58,557 nucleotides of DNA, taken from NCBI GenBank assembly GCA_937927235.1, contig CALBCM010000006.1, positions 1 through 58,557 on the forward strand, written 5' to 3'. The position numbers were made by a program, and so were the translations under genes. The notes beneath the pieces are model-generated. The model was not told the DNA's origin, made no database searches, and saw only the letters and a list, made by a program, of their open reading frames with translations. Positions within the stretch are counted from its first letter, which is position 1, and each line of letters opens with the position of its first letter. This DNA comes from an uncultured Johnsonella sp. (GTDB lineage: Bacteria; Bacillota; Clostridia; Lachnospirales; Lachnospiraceae). Shown here piece after piece: positions 9,223 to 17,258 of the stretch.

Positions 9223-10485
9223 TTATTGCAAATCAGCCGCTTTTTTCAGCTGTTTTAATTCTCTTATATATTTATCTGTTTTAGCAATAATTCCCTTCCA
9301 TGAATGAGCAGCTATTTCCTTATACACCTCCTCATCAGCTTTATAGCCTTTACAAGCCCTTTCAATTTGAGCAGTTATTTTATCTGCAAGGCGATTTATA
9401 AATTCGGGCTTATCTTCTTCATAAGGCTTGTCGGCATCAAATAATCTCGGGAGCTTGACATATTCTATTACTCCCGAAGAATTAATCTTATCTCCAAGCA
9501 GCCATATAAGTGCCTCTATCTCCGTGGTGACTACTAAACAGCCGGAAGCAAGGGCTTCTATATTAACTAATCCAAGCCCTTCATAATAAGAGGGAAGGAT
9601 AAAAATATCTGATTTTCTCATTTTTTCTGCCAGCTCAGTCTGGGGCAGGGCAGGTAAAATCCTAAGTCCCGAAAAATTACCGGAAAGCTTATTTAACAGC
9701 TCAGTCTGGGCCGGGTCGGCATTTCCTACTATTTCGATTGAAAGCTTTTTTATCAGGACCTCAGGAAGTCTTTTTATTATCTGAGGTATGGCTAAAGCCA
9801 GCTCATAAACTCCCTTCGAAGCTGATATTTTTCCTGCATAGAGTAAAGAAATATCATTTTTATCCTTTAAACAATCAACCTTATAAAAAAGAGCACTATT
9901 AAAGCCTCCCCCCATAACCCTGACCTTATGCTTGTCAATGCCTATGATTGTTTCTATATACGACAAATCCTTAGGAGCAATCGCTATGCAGCCTTCAAGC
10001 TTTACTATATCCTCCATATATTTTTCTCTGAAATACGGATATTTTTTAATCTGCCTTAAATCAGTCCCATGAGCTATGCCTATCACAGGAGTATCACTGA
10101 AAATCTGCTTTACAAGTGAAGTGAGCATAAACAGATGGTGACTAAGCACTATATCAGGCTTAAATTCTGCTTTAGCCTTCATCAGCTGTGTTGTAAAGGC
10201 ATTATGCCAGGCATCAAGCATGGGCTCACTCATCTGTGAATATATTGTAGAATTATAAGGCATTTCATCACTCATCCCTGCAATCGGAAAATTGAGCTTA
10301 TCACTTAAAAACTTCACCTCATATTTTACAGCATCTTCCCCCATATCAGGCTTAAAAGGCTCCTGAGTTGCATAGAGAAAAGCATTTTCATGCCCTGACT
10401 CCTTAAGTCCCTTTGCCAGTATACTGTAATAAATTCCGCTTCCGGTATGTGAGGGAAGCTGAGCCAGACAGTGCAGTACTTTCAT
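9223..10485 (-). CDS. GT4-type glycosyltransferase
   Basis: A 420-residue GT-B glycosyltransferase. The N-terminal domain starts MKVLHCLAQLPSHTGSGIYY, typical of the acceptor half, and includes HGTDLR near residue 150. The C-terminal nucleotide-sugar domain has YAGKISASKGV (~215) and the E-x7-E motif in YEGLGLVNIEALASG (~300). It probably transfers a sugar from a nucleotide donor to a glycan, lipid or small molecule, but donor and acceptor are unknown. It follows the Dabb gene by 10 bases and precedes sbcD by 33. No membrane segment is evident, so it is cytoplasmic or peripheral. Confidence 0.8.
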   Translation of the reverse strand: MKVLHCLAQLPSHTGSGIYYSILAKGLKESGHENAFLYATQEPFKPDMGEDAVKYEVKFLSDKLNFPIAGMSDEMPYNSTIYSQMSEPMLDAWHNAFTTQLMKAKAEFKPDIVLSHHLFMLTSLVKQIFSDTPVIGIAHGTDLRQIKKYPYFREKYMEDIVKLEGCIAIAPKDLSYIETIIGIDKHKVRVMGGGFNSALFYKVDCLKDKNDISLLYAGKISASKGVYELALAIPQIIKRLPEVLIKKLSIEIVGNADPAQTELLNKLSGNFSGLRILPALPQTELAEKMRKSDIFILPSYYEGLGLVNIEALASGCLVVTTEIEALIWLLGDKINSSGVIEYVKLPRLFDADKPYEEDKPEFINRLADKITAQIERACKGYKADEEVYKEIAAHSWKGIIAKTDKYIRELKQLKKAADLQ

Positions 10486-10495
10486 TCTTATCTCC

Positions 10496-10852
10496 CTATT
10501 CTATATAATCAAGACAGCATCTTTCAGTTAAATACGGCTTAATGCAGCTTTCAATAATTTCTGTATGTCTTTTGTCCTTCGCGTACCCCTCAAGGTCTTT
10601 TTCAGATTTTACCTCGCAGATTAAGGCTACATCATGGGTAGAGGTTTGAAGCGGAAGCTCTATCACTTTTAAGCTTATCAGCTCCGGTATCACTCCTACA
10701 AGAGCCTCCAGCCTTATCTTCAAAGCCTTTTTTATATTAGCTTTAATATCCTCTGATTTATTAATAAAATTACTTTTATTTTTATCTGAAGCGTAAGCCT
10801 TTTCAAGCTCTGAATCCTCTTTAAATTTCCACATCACCACATGCTTTAGCAT
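10496..10852 (-). CDS. Dabb (stress-responsive A/B-barrel) domain protein
   Basis: A 118-residue protein that begins MLKHVVMWKFKE, the hallmark first strand of Dabb dimeric ferredoxin-like barrels, and contains STHDVALICEVKSEKDLEGYAKDKRH, matching the conserved second half. Function is unknown in most bacterial members; some relatives are stress-induced or enzymes of polyketide chemistry. AAAGGAGG lies six bases before the ATG. It seems to start the operon that runs through the glycosyltransferase to sbcDC. Confidence 0.75.
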   Translation of the reverse strand: MLKHVVMWKFKEDSELEKAYASDKNKSNFINKSEDIKANIKKALKIRLEALVGVIPELISLKVIELPLQTSTHDVALICEVKSEKDLEGYAKDKRHTEIIESCIKPYLTERCCLDYIE

Positions 10853-10884
10853 AATATCCTCCTTTATAATATAAAATTTTTCTT

Positions 10885-10918
10885 TTTAAAAAACACCGGT
10901 GAAGTAAATCCCCGGTGT
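10885..10918 (-). terminator. intrinsic terminator of rpsB-tsf
   Basis: Minus strand: ACACCGG (10912-10918), a 12-base loop, CCGGTGT (10893-10899), then TTTTTTA. It lies about 50 bases after the tsf stop codon. Confidence 0.8.
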
Positions 10919-10968
10919 CCTGTAAAGCGGACATTCGCAGCCCGCCTGCTTACTTGCTCGTGCTTTAA

Positions 10969-11910
10969 TTAAGAATTTAACTGTTTTGCAACCTCAGCAG
11001 CAAAGTCTTCATTTTTCTTTTCAAGACCTTCACCAGTTTCAAAACGTACAAACCTCTTTATTGTAATTTTTGCCGAATTTGCCTTTGCAACTTCCTTTAC
11101 ATAATCTGAAACTCTTTGCTTGCCGTCTGCCGCTTTAACATAGTTCTGGTCAAGAAGGCAGATTTCCTTAAGCTCCTTAGCTACACGTCCCTTAACTATG
11201 CCTTCAATTACCTTATCTGGCTTTGAAGACTCCTTGGGGTCATTTTTAATCTGTGCAATAAGAATTTCTTTCTCTCTTTCAATATAGTCAGCCGGTACTT
11301 CTTCATCTGAAGTGTAAATAGGCTTGAGAGCTGCAACCTGCATAGCAATATTTCTTCCCATCTCTTTGATGGCATCATTGACAACATCAGTTTCTACATC
11401 AACCAAAACTCCTATCTTGCCTCCGGCATGTATGTAGTCAACTACAATTCCGTTCGGCTCATGGAGCTGCTCAAATCTGCGGATATTCATGTTTTCGCCT
11501 ATAATAGAAATCATGCTTGAAAGCTTTTCCTTGACGGTAACACTCTCATCAAGCTTCCATTTTTCATTTAAAAATGCTTCAAGGTCTGAAGCCTCTGTAT
11601 TAATTGCCTGTGCTGCCACCTCAGATACAAAGGATTTAAACTTTTCATTTTTAGCCACAAAATCAGTTTCGGCATTTACCTCTACTACTACAGCATCCTT
11701 TCCGCAATCACATACCAGGGTTTCGACAATTCCCTCAGCCGCTATACGTCCCGCCTTCTTTTGTGCTCCTGCAAGTCCCTTTTCCCTGAGGAAATCTATT
11801 GCCTTGTCTATATCTCCCTCGGTTGCGGTAAGTGCCTTTTTACAATCCATCATACCGGCACCGGTCATTTCTCTAAGCTCCTTTACCAATGCAGCAGTAA
11901 TCTCTGCCAT
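10969..11910 (-). CDS. tsf: translation elongation factor Ts
   Basis: A 313-residue guanine-nucleotide exchange factor for EF-Tu. The N-terminal UBA-like domain (1-50) includes LREMTGAGMMDCKKAL. The conserved NAETDFVAKNEKF (~80) inserts into EF-Tu, and the core and C-terminal dimerisation modules follow. Length is in the normal range (about 280-310). AGGAGG precedes the ATG. It follows rpsB by 78 bases, the universal arrangement, and ends at a clear terminator. Confidence 0.97.
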   Translation of the reverse strand: MAEITAALVKELREMTGAGMMDCKKALTATEGDIDKAIDFLREKGLAGAQKKAGRIAAEGIVETLVCDCGKDAVVVEVNAETDFVAKNEKFKSFVSEVAAQAINTEASDLEAFLNEKWKLDESVTVKEKLSSMISIIGENMNIRRFEQLHEPNGIVVDYIHAGGKIGVLVDVETDVVNDAIKEMGRNIAMQVAALKPIYTSDEEVPADYIEREKEILIAQIKNDPKESSKPDKVIEGIVKGRVAKELKEICLLDQNYVKAADGKQRVSDYVKEVAKANSAKITIKRFVRFETGEGLEKKNEDFAAEVAKQLNS

Positions 11911-11937
11911 ATTAACCTCCTGTTTAATATATGATTT

Positions 11938-11960
11938 GACACTGCAAGCTTTACAGCGTC
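11938..11960 (-). promoter_or_regulatory. stem-loop between rpsB and tsf
   Basis: GACACTG (11938-11944) and CAGCGTC (11954-11960) pair over seven base pairs with one wobble and a nine-base loop. There is no U-run after it, so it is not a complete terminator. It could be a partial attenuator or an mRNA processing or stability element between the two genes. Confidence 0.4.
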
Positions 11961-11988
11961 ATAATAATATTTGCTTTATCCAAAGTCT

Positions 11989-12747
11989 TTATTCTTCACC
12001 GGATGCTTCAACTGCTTCAGCCTCCTGAGCTGCTGCGGTTTCAGCCTCCTCCTGAGATACTACTTCGCCCTGATTGGCTTCTATCACAGCATCTGCCATC
12101 CTTGAAACTATAAGCCTTACTGCACGTATTGCATCATCATTGCCGGGAATTACATAATCCAGCTCTTCAGGGTCACAGTTTGTATCACAAATTCCTATAA
12201 GAGGAATTCCAAGAGTATGAGCCTCCTGCACACAGATTCTTTCTTTCTTAGGGTCTACTACAAAAATAGCATCCGGAATTTTCTTCATAAACTTAATTCC
12301 GCCAAGATTTTTCTCAAGTCTGCTCCATTCTTTTCTAAGCTCAAGCACCTCTTTCTTGGGAAGCACATCAAAGGTTCCATCCTGGCTCATTTCTTCAATT
12401 TTCTGAAGTCTTTTAATTCTTGACTGTATAGTCTTGAAGTTGGTGAGCATTCCTCCGAGCCATCTCTCATTTACATAAAACATGCCGCAGCGCTCCGCTT
12501 CTTCCTTAATAGTATCCTGTGCCTGCTTTTTGGTGCCTACAAACAATATGCTTCCTCCCTCGGAAACTATGTCTGATATAGCCTTATAAGCGGCATCCAC
12601 CATTCCTACACTTTTTTGCAGGTCAATTATATGTATTCCGTTTCTTTCCGTATAGATGTATGGAGCCATCTTAGGATTCCATCTTCTTGTCTGATGCCCG
12701 AAGTGAACTCCCGCTTCAAGCAGCTGCTTCATTGAAATTACACTCAT
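11989..12747 (-). CDS. rpsB: 30S ribosomal protein S2
   Basis: A 252-residue ribosomal protein. It has the S2 signatures MKQLLEAGVHFGHQTRRWNP at residue 6, YIYTERNGIHIIDLQKS, and VNERWLGGMLTNF. The C-terminal tail is acidic and rich in alanine and glutamate, as usual. AAAGGAG lies before the ATG. It has its own promoter, and a roughly 110-base leader that can fold, upstream. Only codY precedes it on this strand. Confidence 0.97.
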   Translation of the reverse strand: MSVISMKQLLEAGVHFGHQTRRWNPKMAPYIYTERNGIHIIDLQKSVGMVDAAYKAISDIVSEGGSILFVGTKKQAQDTIKEEAERCGMFYVNERWLGGMLTNFKTIQSRIKRLQKIEEMSQDGTFDVLPKKEVLELRKEWSRLEKNLGGIKFMKKIPDAIFVVDPKKERICVQEAHTLGIPLIGICDTNCDPEELDYVIPGNDDAIRAVRLIVSRMADAVIEANQGEVVSQEEAETAAAQEAEAVEASGEE

Positions 12748-12779
12748 TTGTTAATTCTCCTTTAATTTGGTTTTTCTTC

Positions 12780-12841
12780 CGCCTGAAATTTTTGTAAGGT
12801 ATCAGCTGCATGCTCTGACACCGCCTTACATACATCAGGCG
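12780..12841 (-). promoter_or_regulatory. structured 5' leader of rpsB (possible S2 autoregulatory RNA)
   Basis: The outer arms CGCCTGA (12780-12786) and TCAGGCG (12835-12841) are perfectly complementary. Inside them GTAAGG (12794-12799) pairs with CCTTAC (12824-12829), and TCAG (12802-12805) with CTGA (12815-12818). The whole forms one long imperfect hairpin between the rpsB promoter and start codon. Ribosomal-protein leaders often bind their own product; that role is an inference here. No U-run follows, so control, if any, would be translational. Confidence 0.5.
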
Positions 12842-12863
12842 TGTTCTATATATAAGCTTATGC

Positions 12864-12892
12864 ATTTTATCATAAAATAAAGCTGCACGCAA
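12864..12892 (-). promoter_or_regulatory. promoter of rpsB-tsf
   Basis: Minus strand TTGCGT (12887-12892), 17-base spacer, TAAAAT (12864-12869) with an extended -10 TG one base before it. Transcription would start near 12857, giving a leader of about 110 bases. Confidence 0.55.
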
Positions 12893-12898
12893 GCCTTA

Positions 12899-13699
12899 TT
12901 ATTCTTCCTCTTTTACCGTTTTTTTGCCGGTAAGTGCCTCAAGCTCTTCTTCTACGAGGTCGTTTACTATCCTTATATAGGTTCCTCTCATACCTGAGGA
13001 GCGGCTCTCAATTATCCCGGCACTTTCAAGCTTTCTTAAGGCATTGACTATAACCGACCTGGTAATTCCTGCTTTGTCGGCTATCTTACTCGCAATCAGC
13101 ACACTTTCATTATCTTCAATTTCGTCAAATATAAACCTTATAGCCTCCAGCTCAGAGGAGCTCAGGGTTGACAGCGCCGACTTAACCACTTCCTGCTTGC
13201 GCCTTTTTTCAGCCTCCTCCTCACTCACACTTCTTATCATCTCAAGCCCTACTACTACCGCACCGTATTCAGCCAAAATTATATCATCTATGTCAAATTC
13301 CTTGCTGTCCTTATATATAAAAAGCGTGCCAAGCCTTTCGCCTGCTATATTTACCGGTACAACCAGAGCCTTATATTTTTTAATATTTTTAAAATCAAAT
13401 CCGAGAGTGGTCAGATTTATATTTTCCTTGGTTGACAGCACTGCAAGCAATCTTTGATTAAGCATATCATCTATCACTTCGCCTAAGTTCTCAGAAATAG
13501 ACTCATTTATCAGCTCTACCTTATCACCATTATGAACTCCCAAAAGCTTGCCTTTTTTGCTTAAAACAAGTATATTTGAATCAAGAATCTCACTCAAGAC
13601 AGCACATATATCACTAAAAACGACCTTCTTAGAGGTTGAATTGTTGTTTTGTAATAAATTGTTGATTTTTCTTGTTTTGTCTAATAATTCGATTTTCAT
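12899..13699 (-). CDS. codY: global transcriptional regulator CodY
   Basis: A 266-residue repressor. The N-terminal GAF domain (1 to ~155) binds branched-chain amino acids, and a GTP-sensing function is known in many relatives. The C-terminal winged helix-turn-helix (~200-250) includes ASKIADKAGITRSVIVNALRK, the highly conserved CodY recognition region, followed by SAGIIESRSSGMRGTY. Length is close to the usual 259. It controls nutrient-limitation genes, which fits the peptide- and amino-acid-uptake genes elsewhere in the window. I found no convincing CodY box by eye. GGGAG precedes the ATG. Confidence 0.96.
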   Translation of the reverse strand: MKIELLDKTRKINNLLQNNNSTSKKVVFSDICAVLSEILDSNILVLSKKGKLLGVHNGDKVELINESISENLGEVIDDMLNQRLLAVLSTKENINLTTLGFDFKNIKKYKALVVPVNIAGERLGTLFIYKDSKEFDIDDIILAEYGAVVVGLEMIRSVSEEEAEKRRKQEVVKSALSTLSSSELEAIRFIFDEIEDNESVLIASKIADKAGITRSVIVNALRKLESAGIIESRSSGMRGTYIRIVNDLVEEELEALTGKKTVKEEE

Positions 13700-14021
13700 T
13701 TCTTTTGCTCCCTATTAAGTTCGTTGTACCAAAAATAAAGTGTCAGCTTGGATAGCTTAAAAAAGCTAAAGTCGCACCCTTACAGCCATTTATAACTTTA
13801 ACATAAATATCCAATATATACAAGTATTCTTTCGTTTTTTTACTGTATAATTCAGGAAATAATTTTAAAATTAACATAATTTTAGTTTATTCCTAACAGT
13901 ATAACCTAAAGTATTCATAAAAATATCTGCTGAGTTTACTTGTAATATATATTTTTTTATAATTTTTGCTCCAAATAAATCATAATATCAGGAAAAATTA
14001 ATATATAATTAAAACCGCACT
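13700..14021. other. gap between topA and codY: codY promoter and leader
   Basis: Very AT-rich. Besides the codY promoter (13795-13823) it contains a short hairpin TAGCTT/AAGCTA in the codY 5' leader near 13753-13768. No clear terminator for topA and no gene longer than a few codons with a ribosome-binding site was found. Confidence 0.45.
13795..13823 (-). promoter_or_regulatory. promoter of codY
   Basis: Minus strand TTGTAT (13818-13823), 17-base spacer, TAAAGT (13795-13800), with an upstream TG giving an extended -10. It lies about 96 bases before the codY ATG. Confidence 0.5.
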
Positions 14022-16091
14022 TTATTTAATTTTATCTTCATTATAGCCGCATTCTGAAGAAGAGCATACAAGCTTTTTCCCTTTTTCAACCATGTAAGCT
14101 CCACATTTTCTGCATCTTACCGAGCTTGGCTTTGCCCATGACATAAAGCTGCATTCAGGATTATTTTCACAGCCATAATAAATCCTGCCTTTTTTTGTTT
14201 TTTTAAGTACAACCTCCCTGCCGCATTCAGGGCAGCAAACCCCAATCTTTTTATAATAGGGCTTTGTATTCCTGCATTCAGGAAATCCGGGACAGGCTAA
14301 AAACTTGCCTGAAGGACCATATTTAATTACCATTTTTCTTCCGCAATTTTCACAAACGACATCGCTTTCTTCATCACTTATCTTGACACTTTCCATCTCC
14401 TTTTCAGCCTTTTCTACGGCAGTGTCAAGGTCGGGGTAAAAATTTTCTATTACCGTTTTCCAATTAAGCTGCCCCTCTCCCACACTGTCAAGCAAAAGCT
14501 CAAGGTTAGCGGTAAATTCCTTATTGACAATGCTTGGAAAATGACTCAGCATCATTGAATTTACTACCTGCCCAAGCTCAGTTGAATATAGATTTTTATT
14601 TTCCTTTACCGCATAATGTCTTGCAAGGATAGTAGAAATAGTAGGCGAGTAGGTCGAGGGTCTTCCTATTCCCTGCTCTTCAAGTGCTTTAACAAGACTT
14701 GCTTCCGTATAGTGTGCAGGGGGCTGAGTAAAATGCTGATTTTTTTCCAGCCTTTTAAGTTCAAGCTCATCTCCTTTTTTTAAAGCTGCAATTATCTTAT
14801 CGCTGTCTTCTTTTTCATCATCTTCCTTATAAACACTCATAAAGCCGTCAAAGATAATATGAGAGCCTGAAACGGTAAAATAATATTCTCCCGCCTTTAT
14901 CTTTATGCCTTTTGTGGCATAAACCGCCTGTGCCATCTGGCTGGCTGTAAATCTCTGCCAGATTAGCTGATATAATCTAAATAAATCTCTTGAAATTGAA
15001 TCCTTAATTTTAACCGGAGTAAGATTTATATCAGTAGGTCTTACAGCTTCATGTGCATCCTGAATCTTTGCTCCTGATTTTTTATCTGAACAGGCTGTCA
15101 TTTTGTACCTTACACCATAATTTTTTTCTATAAATGCCGCAGCATGCTTTTTCGCCTCCTCCGAGATTCTCGTTGAGTCGGTACGCAGATAGGTAATCAG
15201 GGCTAAAGTCCCCTTGCCTTTAACCTCTACCCCCTCATAAAGCTGCTGAGCAAGCTTCATTGTCTTTGAAGTAGAAAAATTAAGTCTTTTGCTGGCTTCT
15301 TGCTGTAAAGTGGAAGTAGTAAAGGGGAGCGGGGCTTTTTTTACCCTTTCTCCCTCATTTACCTCCTCAATTTTAAAGCTCTGTCCCTTAAGCTCATTTA
15401 AAAGCTTATCACAGGCTTCTTTGCTGTCAATTTCAATTTTAGACTTAGCACCATAAAATTTTGCTTTAATCGGCTTTTTTATATTGCTGCCCGTAAGCTC
15501 TGCTTCTATAGTCCAATATTCTTTAGGCACAAACTCCTCTATCTGTAAATCTCTCTCACATATCATCCTCAATGCCACCGACTGGACTCTGCCTGCTGAA
15601 AGCCCTCTCTTAATCTTAGCCCATAATAAGGGGCTTATCTTATAGCCTACTATTCTGTCAAGCACTCTCCTTGCCTGCTGAGCATCAACAAGATTCATAT
15701 CAATGCTTCTCGGATTTTTAATCGCTTCTTTTATAGCATTTTTAGTAATTTCGTTAAAGCTTATTCTAAAGGTTTTTTTGCCTGATTCATTAAGCTTAAG
15801 CGCATTTATCAAATGCCAGCTTATAGCCTCCCCCTCTCTGTCAGGGTCAGTTGCAAGATAGACCTTATCCGCCTTTTTAGCCTCTTTTCTCAGCTTTGCA
15901 AGTATATCTCCCTTGCCTCTTATAGTTATATATTTAGGTTCATAATGATTTTCAACGTCTATTCCAAGGCTGCTTTTAGGCAAATCTCTTACATGTCCGT
16001 TTGATGCCGTAACCTCATAATCGGCTCCAAGATATTTCTTTATAGTTTTTACTTTTGCAGGCGACTCTACAATAATCAGGCTGTTTGCCAT
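14022..16091 (-). CDS. topA: DNA topoisomerase I
   Basis: A 689-residue type IA topoisomerase that relaxes negative supercoils. The TOPRIM domain begins LIIVESPAKVKTIKKYLG and has the metal motif DPDREGEAISW. The active-site tyrosine is in LITYLRTDSTRIS near residue 300. Three C-terminal zinc-ribbon modules with C-x2-C pairs (CENCG, CPECG, CRKCG) occupy the last ~120 residues. Length and architecture are normal for Firmicutes. It sits in the conserved comM-dprA-topA-codY order, 33 bases after dprA. Confidence 0.97.
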   Translation of the reverse strand: MANSLIIVESPAKVKTIKKYLGADYEVTASNGHVRDLPKSSLGIDVENHYEPKYITIRGKGDILAKLRKEAKKADKVYLATDPDREGEAISWHLINALKLNESGKKTFRISFNEITKNAIKEAIKNPRSIDMNLVDAQQARRVLDRIVGYKISPLLWAKIKRGLSAGRVQSVALRMICERDLQIEEFVPKEYWTIEAELTGSNIKKPIKAKFYGAKSKIEIDSKEACDKLLNELKGQSFKIEEVNEGERVKKAPLPFTTSTLQQEASKRLNFSTSKTMKLAQQLYEGVEVKGKGTLALITYLRTDSTRISEEAKKHAAAFIEKNYGVRYKMTACSDKKSGAKIQDAHEAVRPTDINLTPVKIKDSISRDLFRLYQLIWQRFTASQMAQAVYATKGIKIKAGEYYFTVSGSHIIFDGFMSVYKEDDEKEDSDKIIAALKKGDELELKRLEKNQHFTQPPAHYTEASLVKALEEQGIGRPSTYSPTISTILARHYAVKENKNLYSTELGQVVNSMMLSHFPSIVNKEFTANLELLLDSVGEGQLNWKTVIENFYPDLDTAVEKAEKEMESVKISDEESDVVCENCGRKMVIKYGPSGKFLACPGFPECRNTKPYYKKIGVCCPECGREVVLKKTKKGRIYYGCENNPECSFMSWAKPSSVRCRKCGAYMVEKGKKLVCSSSECGYNEDKIK

Positions 16092-16124
16092 ATTTTCTTC
16101 TCAATCATTGCTGCCATATCACAG

Positions 16125-17258
16125 TTAAGGCTCAATCAGATTTTGACAGCTGCTGATATTCCTCCCATAGTAATTGCCTGAAATCTGAATTAAATACCCC
16201 CTTAATTCTAAATCAAGAACTATTGATATTACTTCGGAAGGGGGTAAACGTGACTCCTTTATCACATCTTCCAGATATTTAGGCTCCAAATCGAAGCAAC
16301 TATACACCTTTTTTTCATTCTTGGCAAGAGAGTTAATATTCTTTTCAGAAATTATCAGAGTTTTATCCTTAATAAGACCAAGACTCTCAAGTATACTGTC
16401 CACTGAAAGTACGACTCCTGCCCCTTCGGATATCAGCCTGTTGCAGCCCCTGCTCATAGGGTCGGTGATTCTTCCCGGCAGAGCGTAAACCTCCTTTCCC
16501 TGATTAAGTGCATGCTTTACAGTTATCATAGAGCCTGATTTCTCTCTTGCCTCTGCCACTATAATAATATCCGACAAGCCTGAAATGATCCTGTTTCTAA
16601 CCGGAAAATTATGCTTAAGTGCATTGCTTTTCGGAGTATATTCACTTATTATCCCCCCTCTGCCTTCCGCAATTTGAGAATATATATCAAAATTTTCCTT
16701 GGGGTAGCATACATTTATCCCGCAGCCCAGCACTGCATAGGTTTTAGCTCCTTTGTGTTTTAAGGCTCCTCTATGTGCATACTCATCTATTCCAAGTGCC
16801 ATGCCGCTTATTATATTGATATTCCTTTTTGCAAGAGAATTTGACAGAAGCTCCGCCAAACCTTTGCCGTAATTTGTGGCAGCTCTGCTGCCGACTATAG
16901 CAACACTGTGCTCTTCGTCAGCAGGAAATTCTCCCTTCAGATAAAGCCACATAGGCTTATCATAAAGATTTAACAGCCTTTTAGGATAAGCTTTATTTTC
17001 TACAGTTATAAATTTAATTCCGGCTTTTTCAAGGCTCATATATTCTTCAAATATACTCTCTTTTTTTAGAGACATCCTTTTAACAGCTTCCGCCGCAGCC
17101 CTGCCTATCCCCGAAATTAGCATAAGCTCTTCCTTTTTCAGCGTATATATTAAATTTAAGGGAGTTATTGTTTCATAAAGCCTGCCCGCGCTCACTGCTC
17201 CCACATTGGATACGTATGAAAGAAAATGCAGCACCGCATCTAAGGAATTTATATCCAT
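16125..17258 (-). CDS. dprA: DNA-processing protein DprA
   Basis: DprA loads RecA on incoming single-stranded DNA during transformation. The Rossmann-like core is visible from VAIVGSRAATNYGKGLAE (~120) through ISGMALGIDEYAHRGAL and AVLGCGINVCYPKEN to a SGLSDIIIVAEAREKSGSM stretch. A helix-hairpin-helix-like region precedes it (LMLISGIGRAAAEAVKRM) and a winged-helix-like segment follows. I place the start at ATG 17258, which overlaps the comM stop as TAATG and has GGGGAGG nine bases upstream. An in-frame TTG at 17276 sits too close to that site. The product is then 377 residues. Confidence 0.92.
   Translation of the reverse strand: MDINSLDAVLHFLSYVSNVGAVSAGRLYETITPLNLIYTLKKEELMLISGIGRAAAEAVKRMSLKKESIFEEYMSLEKAGIKFITVENKAYPKRLLNLYDKPMWLYLKGEFPADEEHSVAIVGSRAATNYGKGLAELLSNSLAKRNINIISGMALGIDEYAHRGALKHKGAKTYAVLGCGINVCYPKENFDIYSQIAEGRGGIISEYTPKSNALKHNFPVRNRIISGLSDIIIVAEAREKSGSMITVKHALNQGKEVYALPGRITDPMSRGCNRLISEGAGVVLSVDSILESLGLIKDKTLIISEKNINSLAKNEKKVYSCFDLEPKYLEDVIKESRLPPSEVISIVLDLELRGYLIQISGNYYGRNISSCQNLIEP

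Noticed and set aside
11489..12028. 179-codon open frame opposite tsf
   Set aside because: It covers tsf antisense and runs into rpsB; composition is typical of a shadow frame, and there is no promoter or ribosome-binding site.
13700..14021. CodY box (AATTTTCWGAAAATT) in the codY upstream region
   Set aside because: The closest stretch, near 13848-13865, matches too few positions; autoregulation cannot be claimed.
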